64,000 nt of DNA from Vannielia litorea (GTDB taxonomy: Bacteria > Pseudomonadota > Alphaproteobacteria > Rhodobacterales > Rhodobacteraceae), in contig NZ_JAHVJR010000001.1 of the NCBI RefSeq assembly GCF_019801175.1, forward strand, positions 1,426,001-1,490,000, read 5' to 3'. Both the position numbers and the translations under genes were made by a program. Shown piece after piece: positions 8,873-17,785 of the stretch; position 1 is the first letter of the stretch; the number at the start of each line of letters is the position of its first letter. Below the pieces are notes generated by a model. That model did no database searches, was not told the origin of the DNA, and saw only the letters and a program-made list of their open reading frames with translations.

Positions 8873-9643
8873 ATGCGCGGGGCGCTCACACTGACCGCCG
8901 CCGCACTCCTGCGATTTGTAAAAGGCTGTCACCGCCCATGGCGCGTTTGGGCGTTATGGACGGCGCTCGCCTTGCTCTCGATCGTGCCGCTCATCTTCAT
9001 GAGCACGGCCACTGTCGCCGTCTTCTTGCTCGCGGTTCTGCTCTCAGCGGCGCCCTGGGCCGTTGCCGCAACACTGCGCCACATGATCGCCCGGCGCGGC
9101 GTCCCTGCGCCACCAACTGGCCTGTTCTGGCGCGCGGCCTTCTGGCTCTGGGCCATGCCGTTGGGCTGCTATCTGTTCATCACGATCATCTACCTCGTCA
9201 CCGAGTTCGCGGCGGGCGGCTGGGAGTTTATCCCCGAGCCCGATGCCATTCCGCCTCCTCGGCAAGCTATCATCGGTCCCGCGCCGCGTGAGGTGATCTA
9301 CCTCTCCGTCGCCTGGAGCGCTCTGGTATTACTGCAGGCCGTAGGCCTCGCGAAGCTCCTGCCTGATCACCCTGCGCCTGGCTTCGCAGCACGGGTCTTC
9401 GCGCTCGTCGCGGGTGGCGCACCCATCTTGGTGCTCCACTACGGCCTCAGCACCCTGCTCTTCGCAATCACCAGCAAGGCCTCACTTGGCGCGCCGGTCT
9501 ATCTCTTCATCATTCTCGGAGCAGCGCTCTGGGCCCGCTGGCTGGCGGCGCTAGTGGACGCTGGCACGCGCGTGGCACTGCACAGCAGAGGTCCTTCGCA
9601 AGCCAGCCCGCCGGGCGACGGGCCGCAGGCTTCGCCCCTTTAA
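8873..9643 (+). CDS. Hypothetical multi-span membrane protein
   Basis: 256-aa integral membrane protein with about six hydrophobic segments (~25-45, 47-65, 87-110, 140-160, 172-195, 203-222). It has no recognised domain. It starts 9 bp after ssb and so may be read on the same transcript. Its stop codon overlaps the stop of the convergent aroB by 4 bases (9640-9643). No motif suggests a function. Confidence 0.7.
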   Translation: MRGALTLTAAALLRFVKGCHRPWRVWALWTALALLSIVPLIFMSTATVAVFLLAVLLSAAPWAVAATLRHMIARRGVPAPPTGLFWRAAFWLWAMPLGCYLFITIIYLVTEFAAGGWEFIPEPDAIPPPRQAIIGPAPREVIYLSVAWSALVLLQAVGLAKLLPDHPAPGFAARVFALVAGGAPILVLHYGLSTLLFAITSKASLGAPVYLFIILGAALWARWLAALVDAGTRVALHSRGPSQASPPGDGPQASPL

Positions 9644-10746
9644 CCGAGAGCGTCTTCCAACACGCCCAGCACCGCATCACGCGGCACATCCGAGGTCACA
9701 AAGGCCTCACCGATCCCTTTGGCGAGAATGAACCGCAGCTTGCCGTCCACCACCTTCTTGTCCTGCCCCATTAGCTCAAGCAGCGCCTCGGCGCCCGGCA
9801 GTTCGCCGGGAATGTCGGCCAGGTCCTTCTTCATCCCCATATCGGCCAGATGCGCCCGCACGCGGCTCGGCGCTTCCTGCGCACAAAGACCAAGTCGCGC
9901 CGAGAGCTCGAAGGCAAGCGCACAGCCGATCGCAACGCCTTCACCATGCAGCAGCTGGTCGGAGTAGCCCGTGGCGGCCTCCAGCGCGTGGCAAAAGGTA
10001 TGGCCAAGGTTCAAAAGCGCGCGGTCGCCTTGCTCGGTCTCGTCACGCAGCACGATCTCGGCCTTCATCTCCACCGAGCGCCGCACCGCATAGGCCCGCG
10101 CCTCCCGGTCGCCAGAGGCCAGCGCAGGGCCATTTTTCTCAAGCCATTCAAAGAATTGTGCGTCGCCGAGCAGCCCGTATTTCTGCACTTCGCCGTAGCC
10201 TGCGAGAAAGTCGCGCTCGGTGAGGCTCTCCAGCGCCAGAATGTCGGCCAGCACGAGGCTGGGCTGATGGAAGGCGCCGACGAGGTTCTTGCCGAGGGGC
10301 GAGTTGATGCCGGTCTTGCCGCCGACCGAACTGTCGACCTGCGCGAGCAGCGAGGTCGGCACCTGCACAAAGCGCACGCCCCGGCGAAGCACGGCAGCTG
10401 CAAAGCCCGCAAGGTCGCCGATCACCCCGCCACCCAAGGCCACGACCACATCCCGCCGCTCGACCTTTTGGGCGATGAGCCATTCCACCGTGCGGCCGAG
10501 CTGCTCCCAGCTCTTGGTCGCCTCTCCGGCGGGCAGCACCAGCGAAACCGGTTCGATTCCCTCCGCCCGCAGGCCCGCTTCCAGTGCCTCCAGATGTGCC
10601 GCCGCCACATGGGCATCAGTCACCACGGCCACCCGTTTCCGGGCCAGCAAGGGGCCGATCTCGGCGCCTGCACGGGCGATGAGCCCTTCGCCGATCCGCA
10701 CGTCATACTCACGGCCCGGCAGGGCAACAGGCACGATCTCGGTCAT
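9640..10746 (-). CDS. aroB: 3-dehydroquinate synthase
   Basis: Second step of the shikimate pathway, converting DAHP to 3-dehydroquinate with NAD and a divalent metal. 368 aa, normal length. Hallmarks are GGGVIGDLAGF and VPTSLLAQVDSSVGGKTGIN for NAD and substrate, and the metal-ligand segment LNLGHTFCHALE with a later His (LLHGEGVAIG). It is downstream of aroK with an 18-bp gap, the usual aroKB order. Confidence 0.97.
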   Translation of the reverse strand: MTEIVPVALPGREYDVRIGEGLIARAGAEIGPLLARKRVAVVTDAHVAAAHLEALEAGLRAEGIEPVSLVLPAGEATKSWEQLGRTVEWLIAQKVERRDVVVALGGGVIGDLAGFAAAVLRRGVRFVQVPTSLLAQVDSSVGGKTGINSPLGKNLVGAFHQPSLVLADILALESLTERDFLAGYGEVQKYGLLGDAQFFEWLEKNGPALASGDREARAYAVRRSVEMKAEIVLRDETEQGDRALLNLGHTFCHALEAATGYSDQLLHGEGVAIGCALAFELSARLGLCAQEAPSRVRAHLADMGMKKDLADIPGELPGAEALLELMGQDKKVVDGKLRFILAKGIGEAFVTSDVPRDAVLGVLEDALG

Positions 10747-10764
10747 GGAAATACCCCTATCGTT

Positions 10765-11310
10765 TCAATCTCTTGAAAGCACGTCTTCACGTGTGGCGAG
10801 AACCTTCACCACTTCCTCTACCATCTCGGCGATAGAGTATTCAGGCCGCGCCTGCGCCATCAGCTCGGCCAGCGCATAGGATGGCTCGCGCTTGGCGACC
10901 AGTTCCTCCAGCGTGGCGCGTGGATCGGCGGTGCGTAGCAGCGGGCGAGTCGTCTTGTGCCTGACCCGGTTCCACAGCAAATCGGTATCAGCCTTCAGCC
11001 AGAGCGCCACGCCCTTGGTGTGAATCAGCTCTCGGTTCGCGGCAGAAAGATAGGCCCCGCCCCCGGTCGAGAGGATCCCCACCTGCCCCACCAGAAGCCG
11101 CGAAAGCACCTCCGACTCGCGCGCCCTGAAGAAGGCCTCCCCATCGCGCTCGAAGATCTCGGCAATGCTCATGTTGGCGGCCTGAACGATGGCGGCATCA
11201 CTGTCGAGAAACGGCACGCCAAGGCGCTTTGCCAGCGCCGTTCCCACGGCGGTCTTGCCCGACCCCATCATCCCCACGAGGGCGACTGTCTTTTTCAGCC
11301 GTTCCGCCAA
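10765..11310 (-). CDS. aroK: Shikimate kinase
   Basis: Phosphorylates shikimate at the 3-hydroxyl using ATP. 181 aa from a proposed TTG start at 11310. P-loop GMMGSGKT lies near residues 13-20, the shikimate-binding DSD near 34, GGGAYL near 80 and the lid TTRPLL near 116. No ATG fits: the frame stays open to 11490 without a plausible start. The TTG has AGGAAGG about 10 bases upstream and gives the normal family length. It is divergent from the small membrane protein gene at 11441. Confidence 0.93.
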   Translation of the reverse strand: MAERLKKTVALVGMMGSGKTAVGTALAKRLGVPFLDSDAAIVQAANMSIAEIFERDGEAFFRARESEVLSRLLVGQVGILSTGGGAYLSAANRELIHTKGVALWLKADTDLLWNRVRHKTTRPLLRTADPRATLEELVAKREPSYALAELMAQARPEYSIAEMVEEVVKVLATREDVLSRD

Positions 11311-11440
11311 GCTCTTGGCACCTTCCTGCCGGTCAAAAAATTTTGTCGCCCTCAATGGCGTGAACTCGCGCGGATTGCCATATATAATCTCGCCAGCCGG
11401 GGGAATGAGGCACAAAAACAAGGGCAGGACGGCAGGGCAT

Positions 11441-11575
11441 ATGCTCCGAATACTCAAACTGATCGTGGTATTACTGGTGCTCGGGTTCATCGGGCTGGTA
11501 GGGTTTGCCTATCTGGGCGATCTCAGCCCCGAGATGGAAGAGGTGCGCGAGCCGGTGGAGCTCGACGTGGATTGA
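11441..11575 (+). CDS. 44-aa single-span membrane protein
   Basis: One hydrophobic helix (residues ~4-26, 'KLIVVLLVLGFIGLVGFAYL') followed by an acidic tail ending in ELDVD. AGGG lies 6 bases before the ATG. It ends 2 bp before the next gene and heads an operon ending in xerD. From memory, a similar tiny protein is found at this place in other Rhodobacterales. Function unknown. Confidence 0.75.
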   Translation: MLRILKLIVVLLVLGFIGLVGFAYLGDLSPEMEEVREPVELDVD

Positions 11576-11577
11576 CG

Positions 11578-13122
11578 ATGAGAATTGCGCAGGCGTTGGG
11601 GTTGGGAGCAGCCGGGGCGATGAGCCTTGGCACGGCGCTTTGGGCGCAAGAGGCCCCCATTTCCTCCATCGACTGGCTCTCTGACAGCCTCGCCACGCCG
11701 GTTGTGGCCGTTGCGCCCTCGAATGAGCCGCCGGTGGCCAGTTCTGCCGGGATCGAGACCGTAACCGTCACGCCCCTCGGCGCCCCCTCGCCTGATGGAA
11801 TCGGGTTGATCGGGCGGCGTGAGGCCGGGTTTCCCGGCAATATCTGGGGCAGTTCCGAGCTGGACCGGTTGCGCCGCCTCATTGCGGAGCTGCCGGTTGA
11901 GCCGATGCCGGCCCAGCAGGGCCTGATCCGCCTTTTGCTGCTCACCGAGCTGGACCCGCCCATTGGCGCCGGCCCCGAAGGCCTGCTGTTTCAGGCCCGG
12001 ATTGACGCGCTACTGGCCCGCGGGGCGGTGGATGAGGCCGCCGAGATGCTCAAGCGCACCGGCTCCAAGGCTCCGGCGATCTTTCAGCGCAGCTTCGATG
12101 TGGCGCTGCTTCAGGGCCACGAGGATGCCGGTTGCCAGCAATTGCGCGCCACGCCGGGGATCTCGCCTAGCTACAGCACCCGCATCTTTTGCCTTGCCCG
12201 CACCGGCGAATGGCAGACTGCGGCGCTCACGCTCGATACCGCCAAGGCGCTCGGCCACCTCTCGGACGAGGAAGATGCCCTTCTGGCCCGCTTCCTCGAC
12301 CCGGAACTGGCCGATGGAGCCGTGCCCCTGCCCGCGCCCGAGCGCCCCTCGCCGCTTGTGTACCGGATGTTGGAGGCTATCGGCGAGCCGGTGCCGACCA
12401 CGCGCCTGCCGCTGGCCTTTGCCCATGCCGACCTGCGCGACACCGCGGGCTGGAAGGCCCGGATCGGCGCGGCGGAGCGTTTGGCCCGCGTGGGCAGCCT
12501 GCTGCCCGAGCAACTCATGGAGATCTGGTCAGAGCAAAAACCGGCGGCCTCGGGCGGAGTTTGGGACCGGGTCGGCGTGATGCAACGTCTTGATTTTGCG
12601 CTTGAAGAGGGCAATGCCGACGCTGTGGAGCGTCACCTTCCCACGGCTTGGGCGCAGGCGGAATCCGCTCATTTGGAACTGGCCTTCGCCAACCTCTTCG
12701 GCCCCCGGCTGGAACAGGCCGACCTGAGCGGCGAAAGCGCCGTGCTGGCCTGGCGCATCGGCCTGCTGACGGAGGCTTACGAGCGCCTTGCGCTGACCGA
12801 AACTGCTCCGACCGGCCCAATGGATAATTTCCTCGCCGCCCTCGCCCGAGGGCTGCCGGAGGATGCGACCGCGCCCGACAGCCTTGCCGAAGCGATCACC
12901 GAGGGTTTTACCACCACCGAGGTGCCAGAGAGCCTTGCCCGCCCCGCCGGGGAGGGCCGGATTGGCGAGGCGATCCTTCTTTCGATGGATGTGCTGGAGA
13001 ACGGCGCCGAGGGCGACATCGACGATGTGACCAATGCCATCGCCTTCCTGCGTTCCGTCCGGCTCGAAGATGTGGCGCGGCGCTATGCGCTCCAGCTGAT
13101 GCTGCTGGACCGCCGGGGCTGA
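11578..13122 (+). CDS. Exported hypothetical protein of the xerD operon
   Basis: 514 aa with an N-terminal signal sequence (~1-22). The rest is Ala/Leu/Glu-rich and helical, resembling TPR/Sel1-like solenoids, though no clear repeat can be assigned. The ATG at 11578 lies 2 bp after the small membrane gene, and the stop is 6 bp before xerD, so all three are one operon. The reading frame extends far upstream (to 10957), but that part is antisense to aroK and not coding. I recognise it only as a conserved Rhodobacterales hypothetical; the function is not known. Confidence 0.8.
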   Translation: MRIAQALGLGAAGAMSLGTALWAQEAPISSIDWLSDSLATPVVAVAPSNEPPVASSAGIETVTVTPLGAPSPDGIGLIGRREAGFPGNIWGSSELDRLRRLIAELPVEPMPAQQGLIRLLLLTELDPPIGAGPEGLLFQARIDALLARGAVDEAAEMLKRTGSKAPAIFQRSFDVALLQGHEDAGCQQLRATPGISPSYSTRIFCLARTGEWQTAALTLDTAKALGHLSDEEDALLARFLDPELADGAVPLPAPERPSPLVYRMLEAIGEPVPTTRLPLAFAHADLRDTAGWKARIGAAERLARVGSLLPEQLMEIWSEQKPAASGGVWDRVGVMQRLDFALEEGNADAVERHLPTAWAQAESAHLELAFANLFGPRLEQADLSGESAVLAWRIGLLTEAYERLALTETAPTGPMDNFLAALARGLPEDATAPDSLAEAITEGFTTTEVPESLARPAGEGRIGEAILLSMDVLENGAEGDIDDVTNAIAFLRSVRLEDVARRYALQLMLLDRRG

Positions 13123-13128
13123 TGCGCG

Positions 13129-14064
13129 ATGCCCGGTACGGCGGAACGGTGGATCAGCGCCTTCATCGCCACGCAGGCCGCCGAGCTGGATGCCGCGCGC
13201 AACACGCAACTGGCCTACGCCCGCGATCTGACTGATTTTGCAGCGTTTCTCGACCGCAAGACTGTGCAGATCGAGGCGGCCGACAGGGCAGTGATCGAGG
13301 CCTATCTGGTGGATTGCGAGGCGCAGGGGCTCGCCAAAGCCACCCGCGCGCGCAGGCTCTCGGCGATCAAACAGCTCTACCGATTTGCCTTCGAGGAAGG
13401 GCTACGGGGCGACAACCCGGCCCTGCAAATCAAGGGGCCGGGCCGCTCCAAGGCGCTGCCCAAAACGCTCTCACCCGAAGAGGTGGAGCGCCTGCTTGAG
13501 GCCGCGCCAGAGACCGGGCGGGGCGAAGACCGGATGCGCAACGCCTGCCTCATGCGGCTGCTCTATGCCACCGGGATGCGGGTTTCGGAGCTGGTCTCGC
13601 TGCCGGTGCAGGCGGCACGTGGCGACCCGCGGATGCTGCTGGTGAAGGGCAAGGGCGGAAAGGAGCGGATGGTGCCGCTCTCGCCCCCCGCGCGTCAGGC
13701 GCTGGCTGAATGGCTGAAGCTGCTGGATGCGGCGCAGGAGCAGGCCAAGGCCGAGCGGGGCACGCCGCCGTCGCGGTTTCTCTTCCCGTCCGGCTCCAAG
13801 GAGGGTCACCTGACCCGCCACCGGTTTTACGCGCTGATCAAGGAGATCGCGGTGGTCGCCGGGGTCATGCCCTCGCGCGTCACCCCGCACCGACTGCGCC
13901 ACGCCTTTGCCACCCACTTGCTGGCCGGAGGGGCAGACTTGCGCTCGATTCAGGTGCTGCTGGGCCACGCTGATATCTCGACGACCGAGATTTACACCCA
14001 TGTTCTGGAAGAGCGGCTGAAGGCGCTGGTGCTGGAGCATCACCCACTGGCGAAAGACGGGTAA
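13129..14064 (+). CDS. xerD: Site-specific tyrosine recombinase (XerD/XerC type)
   Basis: Resolves chromosome dimers at dif with its partner recombinase. 311 aa. The SAM-like N-terminal core-binding domain (~5-90) precedes the catalytic domain. It carries R in TGMRVSEL (~151), K in GKGGKERMVPL, HRLRH (~247-251), LLGHADISTTE and the nucleophile Tyr in IYTHV (~287). Choice of XerD over XerC rests on length and operon context and is not certain. It converges with the ABC ATPase gene, with a 15-bp gap. Confidence 0.92.
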   Translation: MPGTAERWISAFIATQAAELDAARNTQLAYARDLTDFAAFLDRKTVQIEAADRAVIEAYLVDCEAQGLAKATRARRLSAIKQLYRFAFEEGLRGDNPALQIKGPGRSKALPKTLSPEEVERLLEAAPETGRGEDRMRNACLMRLLYATGMRVSELVSLPVQAARGDPRMLLVKGKGGKERMVPLSPPARQALAEWLKLLDAAQEQAKAERGTPPSRFLFPSGSKEGHLTRHRFYALIKEIAVVAGVMPSRVTPHRLRHAFATHLLAGGADLRSIQVLLGHADISTTEIYTHVLEERLKALVLEHHPLAKDG

Positions 14065-14079
14065 GCTGACGGATTTTCC

Positions 14080-15168
14080 TTACGACGGGAAGTAGATCAG
14101 CGAAGAGGCATCCCACTCCAGCCGCGCCGCCGCGCCGCGTTCCAGCACGGGGCGCCCTGCCCGGTTCTTCATAGAGACAGTCAGCCGCTCAGGTGCGCCG
14201 GGCAGCGCGATCTCGTAATAGGTCATGTCGCCGTAGTAGATCACCTCGGCCACCTCGCCCTCGGCCACCTCACCGCGCGCCTGCTCGCCGTCGAACAGCA
14301 CCGAAAGGCTCTCGGGGCGCACGCCTACCGCGCCGCGGCCGTTGACGAAGCCTGCCGGGCATTGCTCCTGCTCCAGCACGGTGCGGCCGAGGCCGGCGAT
14401 CTCCACCGCGATGTCGCGCCCCTCTTCCAGCCGCGCCTCGGCGGGCAGGAAGTTCATCACCCCGATGAAATCTCCGACCCGGCGGGACACGGGGCGGCGG
14501 TAGAGCTCCTGCGGCGGGGCAAGCTGGGCGATCTGGCCATCGAACATCACTGCGATCCGGTCGGACATGATGAGCGCTTCTTCCTGATCGTGGGTGACGA
14601 GGATGAAGGTGATGCCCACCTGCCGTTGCAGACGCCGCAGCTCGCTTTGCATCTGCTCACGCAGCTTCTTGTCGAGCGCCGAGAGCGGCTCGTCGAGCAG
14701 CAGCACCTTGGGCTCGAGGATCAGCGCTCGGGCCAGAGCGACCCGCTGGCGTTGCCCGCCCGAGAGCGCATGAGCCGCCCGCCCGCCAAGCCCGGCGAGG
14801 CCGACCATGCCGAGCGCTTCTTCAATCTTCTTGGCCTTCTCGGCCTTCGACAGCTCCGACCGGCGCAGGCCGAAGCCCACGTTTTGCGCCACCGACAGAT
14901 GCGGAAACACGGCGTAGGACTGGAACACCATATTGGTGGGCCGCTTGTTGGCGGGCACTGTGCTCATGTCGCGCCCGTCGATGCTGAGCACGCCGCTGGT
15001 GGGGGTCTCGAAACCGGCGATGATCCGCAGCAGCGTTGTCTTGCCGCAACCGGACGGTCCGAGAAGCGAGAAGAACTCGCCCTCCCCGATCTCGGCCTCG
15101 ATGCCCTTGAGCACCTCGACATCGCCGAAGCTCTTGTGCAGGCCGGAGAGGGTGATGAGTGGTTTCAT
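14080..15168 (-). CDS. ABC transporter ATP-binding protein, spermidine/putrescine type (PotA-like)
   Basis: ATPase of a polyamine-type importer, 362 aa. Walker A GPSGCGKT is at 37-44, Q-loop near 89, signature LSGGQRQR near 140, Walker B LLLDEPLSALD near 160, and a C-terminal TOBE domain (~250-362) as in PotA. The ATG at 15168 is 2 bp downstream of the preceding permease stop; the longer frame to 15846 lies over the permease. It is the last gene of a permease-permease-ATPase operon that has no binding protein. Confidence 0.93.
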   Translation of the reverse strand: MKPLITLSGLHKSFGDVEVLKGIEAEIGEGEFFSLLGPSGCGKTTLLRIIAGFETPTSGVLSIDGRDMSTVPANKRPTNMVFQSYAVFPHLSVAQNVGFGLRRSELSKAEKAKKIEEALGMVGLAGLGGRAAHALSGGQRQRVALARALILEPKVLLLDEPLSALDKKLREQMQSELRRLQRQVGITFILVTHDQEEALIMSDRIAVMFDGQIAQLAPPQELYRRPVSRRVGDFIGVMNFLPAEARLEEGRDIAVEIAGLGRTVLEQEQCPAGFVNGRGAVGVRPESLSVLFDGEQARGEVAEGEVAEVIYYGDMTYYEIALPGAPERLTVSMKNRAGRPVLERGAAARLEWDASSLIYFPS

Positions 15169-15170
15169 GG

Positions 15171-15998
15171 TCAGAGGAAGCCTCCGGTGTCTTTCTTGCC
15201 GGCCTTCTTGAGGCCTCGGCGGCGCATGATTTCGGCGAGGGTGAGCATCACGATCGAGGCGGCCACGAGGATGGTGCCGAGCGCCATGACGATGGGCAGC
15301 TTCTGCGGAAAGCGGAGCTGCGACCAGATGTAGACCGGCAGCGTCGGCTCCGCGCCGGTGAGGAAGAAGGCGATGATGAACTCGTCGAGCGAGATGGTGA
15401 AGGAGATCAGCAGCGAGGCGATGATGCCCGGCATGATCAGCGGCAGGGTGATGAGCCGGAAGGTACTGGCCGGGGTTTCGCCAAGGTCGATGGCGGCCTC
15501 TTCCAGCGAGGTATCGAGCGACTGGTAGGAGGCGTTGAGGATGGCTACGGCGAAGGGCGTGCAGATCAGCGTGTGGCCGAGGATCACCGTCCAACTCGAC
15601 AGCGGCAGGCCGAGGATCGAGACGATCACCACCAGCAGCGAGACGCCGACGATGATCTCTGGCAGCACCAGCGGCACCATGATCAGCCCCATGATCGGCC
15701 CCTTGCCGGGGAAGCGGTAGCGCACGCCCGCCCGTGCGGCGCAGAGGCCGAGCGTGGTGGCCAGCAGCGCCGAGGTCACGGCGATGAGCAGCGAGGTTTT
15801 GACCGCGCCGGTGAGCGCAGGCACGCCGGACAGGCCCGAGAACCACTCGGTGGTGAAGCCCTGCAACGGAAAGGCGATGACCGTGCTGTCATTGAAGGCG
15901 AAGGTCGGCAGCAGGAAGATCGGCGCGTAGAGAAAGACGAGGTAGAAGATGGCATAAACGCCCAGCCACCCGCCGCGTTTTGACAGCCAGCCGCTCAT
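15171..15998 (-). CDS. ABC transporter permease, PotC-like
   Basis: 275-aa inner-membrane permease with about six spans. It has the EAA loop near residues 165-190 (EEAAIDLGETPASTFRLITLP), typical of the spermidine/putrescine PotC branch. Its start overlaps the end of the upstream permease by 4 bases (ATGA arrangement, 15995-15998), indicating translational coupling. Confidence 0.92.
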   Translation of the reverse strand: MSGWLSKRGGWLGVYAIFYLVFLYAPIFLLPTFAFNDSTVIAFPLQGFTTEWFSGLSGVPALTGAVKTSLLIAVTSALLATTLGLCAARAGVRYRFPGKGPIMGLIMVPLVLPEIIVGVSLLVVIVSILGLPLSSWTVILGHTLICTPFAVAILNASYQSLDTSLEEAAIDLGETPASTFRLITLPLIMPGIIASLLISFTISLDEFIIAFFLTGAEPTLPVYIWSQLRFPQKLPIVMALGTILVAASIVMLTLAEIMRRRGLKKAGKKDTGGFL

Positions 15999-16885
15999 GC
16001 GCCCCTCCGGCTCCAGCGCATCGTGACCAGCACGATGAGCAGCGAGATGACCGAGACGTAGACCATCGCGATGACTGCCAACGCGGCGCCCATTGGCGCG
16101 TTGTTGAGCTTGAGGAACTGGGTCTGGATCATGTTGGCGATCATCAGCCCGTTCGGCCCGCCCACCAGATCGGGCGTCACATAGTCTCCGATGGTGGGGA
16201 TGAAGACGATCAGGATCGCCGCCACCACGCCGGGCATGGCCAGCGGCAGGGTGACACGGGTGAAGGTGCGCACAGTCCCCTCGCCAAGATCACGCGAGGC
16301 CTCGAGCAGCGAGCGGTCGATCTTTTCGAGCGCGACGAAAATCGGCAGGATCGCAAAGGGGGCGAAGGCGTGGGCCAGCGTGATCACCACAGCGTTGGCG
16401 TTGTACAGGATGAAGGTCAGCGGCTCGTCGATGAAGCCCACGCCGAGCAGCGCGGTGTTGAGCACGCCGTTGTAGCCGAGGATCACCTTCCACAGGAACA
16501 CGCGGATCAGGTAGCTGGTCCAGAACGGGATGGTGATGAGGAAGATCCAGAGCGACTTGCGCTCTGGCCGCACGTGGAACGAGACGAAATAGGCGATCGG
16601 GAAAGCGAGCAACACGGTGACGAGGGTGACCGCGCCGGAGATCAGCAGCGAGCGGCCCAAGAGCAGCATGTAGAGCGGCTCGGAGAAGGCCTCGCGATAG
16701 TTCTTGAGGGTGAAGCTGCGGTCCAGCGTCAGAAAGTCCTGGCTCCAGAACGACAGCAGGAGCACCGCGCCCAGAGGGACGGCCAGAAGAAGGATGGCGT
16801 AGAGCCCCGGCGGCGCGGCCAGCAGCAACCCCTTTTTCGCTTCGCTCAGCCCCTGGCCTGCGCTCAATCGCCTGTCCCCCGACAT
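15995..16885 (-). CDS. ABC transporter permease, PotB-like
   Basis: 296-aa permease with about six spans and an EAA loop near residues 195-220 (EASRDLGEGTVRTFTRVTLP). The ATG at 16885 (MSGDRRLSAGQG) is preferred over a longer frame to 17074. The Shine-Dalgarno sequence is weak. A possible promoter lies just upstream. It begins the three-gene transporter operon; the absence of a binding-protein gene beside it is notable. Confidence 0.9.
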   Translation of the reverse strand: MSGDRRLSAGQGLSEAKKGLLLAAPPGLYAILLLAVPLGAVLLLSFWSQDFLTLDRSFTLKNYREAFSEPLYMLLLGRSLLISGAVTLVTVLLAFPIAYFVSFHVRPERKSLWIFLITIPFWTSYLIRVFLWKVILGYNGVLNTALLGVGFIDEPLTFILYNANAVVITLAHAFAPFAILPIFVALEKIDRSLLEASRDLGEGTVRTFTRVTLPLAMPGVVAAILIVFIPTIGDYVTPDLVGGPNGLMIANMIQTQFLKLNNAPMGAALAVIAMVYVSVISLLIVLVTMRWSRRGA

Positions 16886-17186
16886 TGCTTTGGTTCTGGG
16901 GAGGTTATGCGAAACACAGTCACGCTCAAGGGGTGATTTTCGGCAGCGCGGCAAAAGGGATGTTTGGCGGTAGGAAGACGGAATCAAATGGGGCGTGCTT
17001 CCAATGAAACACGCCCCAGGAGATCGTGAATAGATATAGGTCAGGACTGCAGCCCTGTCAAGAGACTGACACATCGGAGCGCTCCGGCCTGCGCGGCGGC
17101 CCGGTTTTCAGGGCCTGTGATTGCAGGGCTTGTGGGATGGGCAGAACTCTATACCAATGAGGGTAACACACCATGGGGGCTGACCG
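16886..17186. other. 301-bp divergent intergenic region
   Basis: Shared upstream region of the PotB-like permease and hupE. It holds a candidate minus-strand promoter (TTGAGC at 16929-16924, 16-base spacer, TAACCT at 16907-16902). It also holds an inverted repeat of GGGGCGTG and CACGCCCC (16990-16997 and 17010-17017, 12-base loop). No riboswitch or small gene is recognised here. Confidence 0.4.
16990..17017. repeat. 8-bp inverted repeat between divergent operons
   Basis: Perfect arms GGGGCGTG/CACGCCCC around a 12-base A-rich loop. There is no T-run on either side, so an operator or RNA hairpin is more likely than a terminator. Role unknown. Confidence 0.5.
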
Positions 17187-17783
17187 ATGCAGAGCAAATT
17201 CACCACTTCGACCCTGTTCCTGACCGCCGCACTCGCGGTGCTGGCGGGCCCGGCGCTGGCGCATACTGGCGAGGGGCTTGCGGGCGGATTGCTCTCGGGC
17301 TTCCTGCACCCCATCCTCGGGTGGGACCACGTGGTGGCGATGGTCGCCGTGGGCCTCTGGGGCGCTGTGCTTGGCGCGCCCGCCATGTGGGTGCTGCCGG
17401 TGGTCTTTCCGCTCGTGATGGCCTTTGGCGGCGCGCTGGGGGTGATGGGCATTCCGATCCCGGCAATCGAGACCGGCATCGCTCTTTCGGGCGTGGTGCT
17501 CGGCCTGCTGGTGGCTTTCTTCGTGAAGGCGCCGCTTTGGGTGGCGGCGGTGATCGTTGGGGCCTTTGCCATCTTCCACGGCCATGCGCACGGGACCGAG
17601 TTGCCGGAGGCCGCCAACCCGCTGGCCTATGGCGTGGGCTTCGTGGTGGGCACCGGGCTGCTCCATGCCATCGGCATCGGGCTGGGCCTGTTCACCGGCC
17701 ATGCCGCCGGGCGGATGGTGGTGCGGGCTGCCGGTGTGGTGATTGCCGCCGTGGGCGGGCTGTTTCTGGCCGGTCTGGCCTGA
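17187..17783 (+). CDS. hupE: HupE/UreJ family metal transporter
   Basis: Membrane protein of the HupE/UreJ family, linked to nickel (or cobalt) uptake. 198 aa: cleavable signal peptide (~1-25, ends ALAHTGEG) and about six spans. The family hallmark HPxxGxDH is present as HPILGWDH near residues 40-47, which starts the first span. A histidine pair follows at FHGHAHG near 128-134. No hydrogenase or urease genes are in the window, so the supplied enzyme is unknown. A second membrane protein follows 2 bp after its stop. Confidence 0.9.
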   Translation: MQSKFTTSTLFLTAALAVLAGPALAHTGEGLAGGLLSGFLHPILGWDHVVAMVAVGLWGAVLGAPAMWVLPVVFPLVMAFGGALGVMGIPIPAIETGIALSGVVLGLLVAFFVKAPLWVAAVIVGAFAIFHGHAHGTELPEAANPLAYGVGFVVGTGLLHAIGIGLGLFTGHAAGRMVVRAAGVVIAAVGGLFLAGLA

Positions 17784-17785
17784 GC

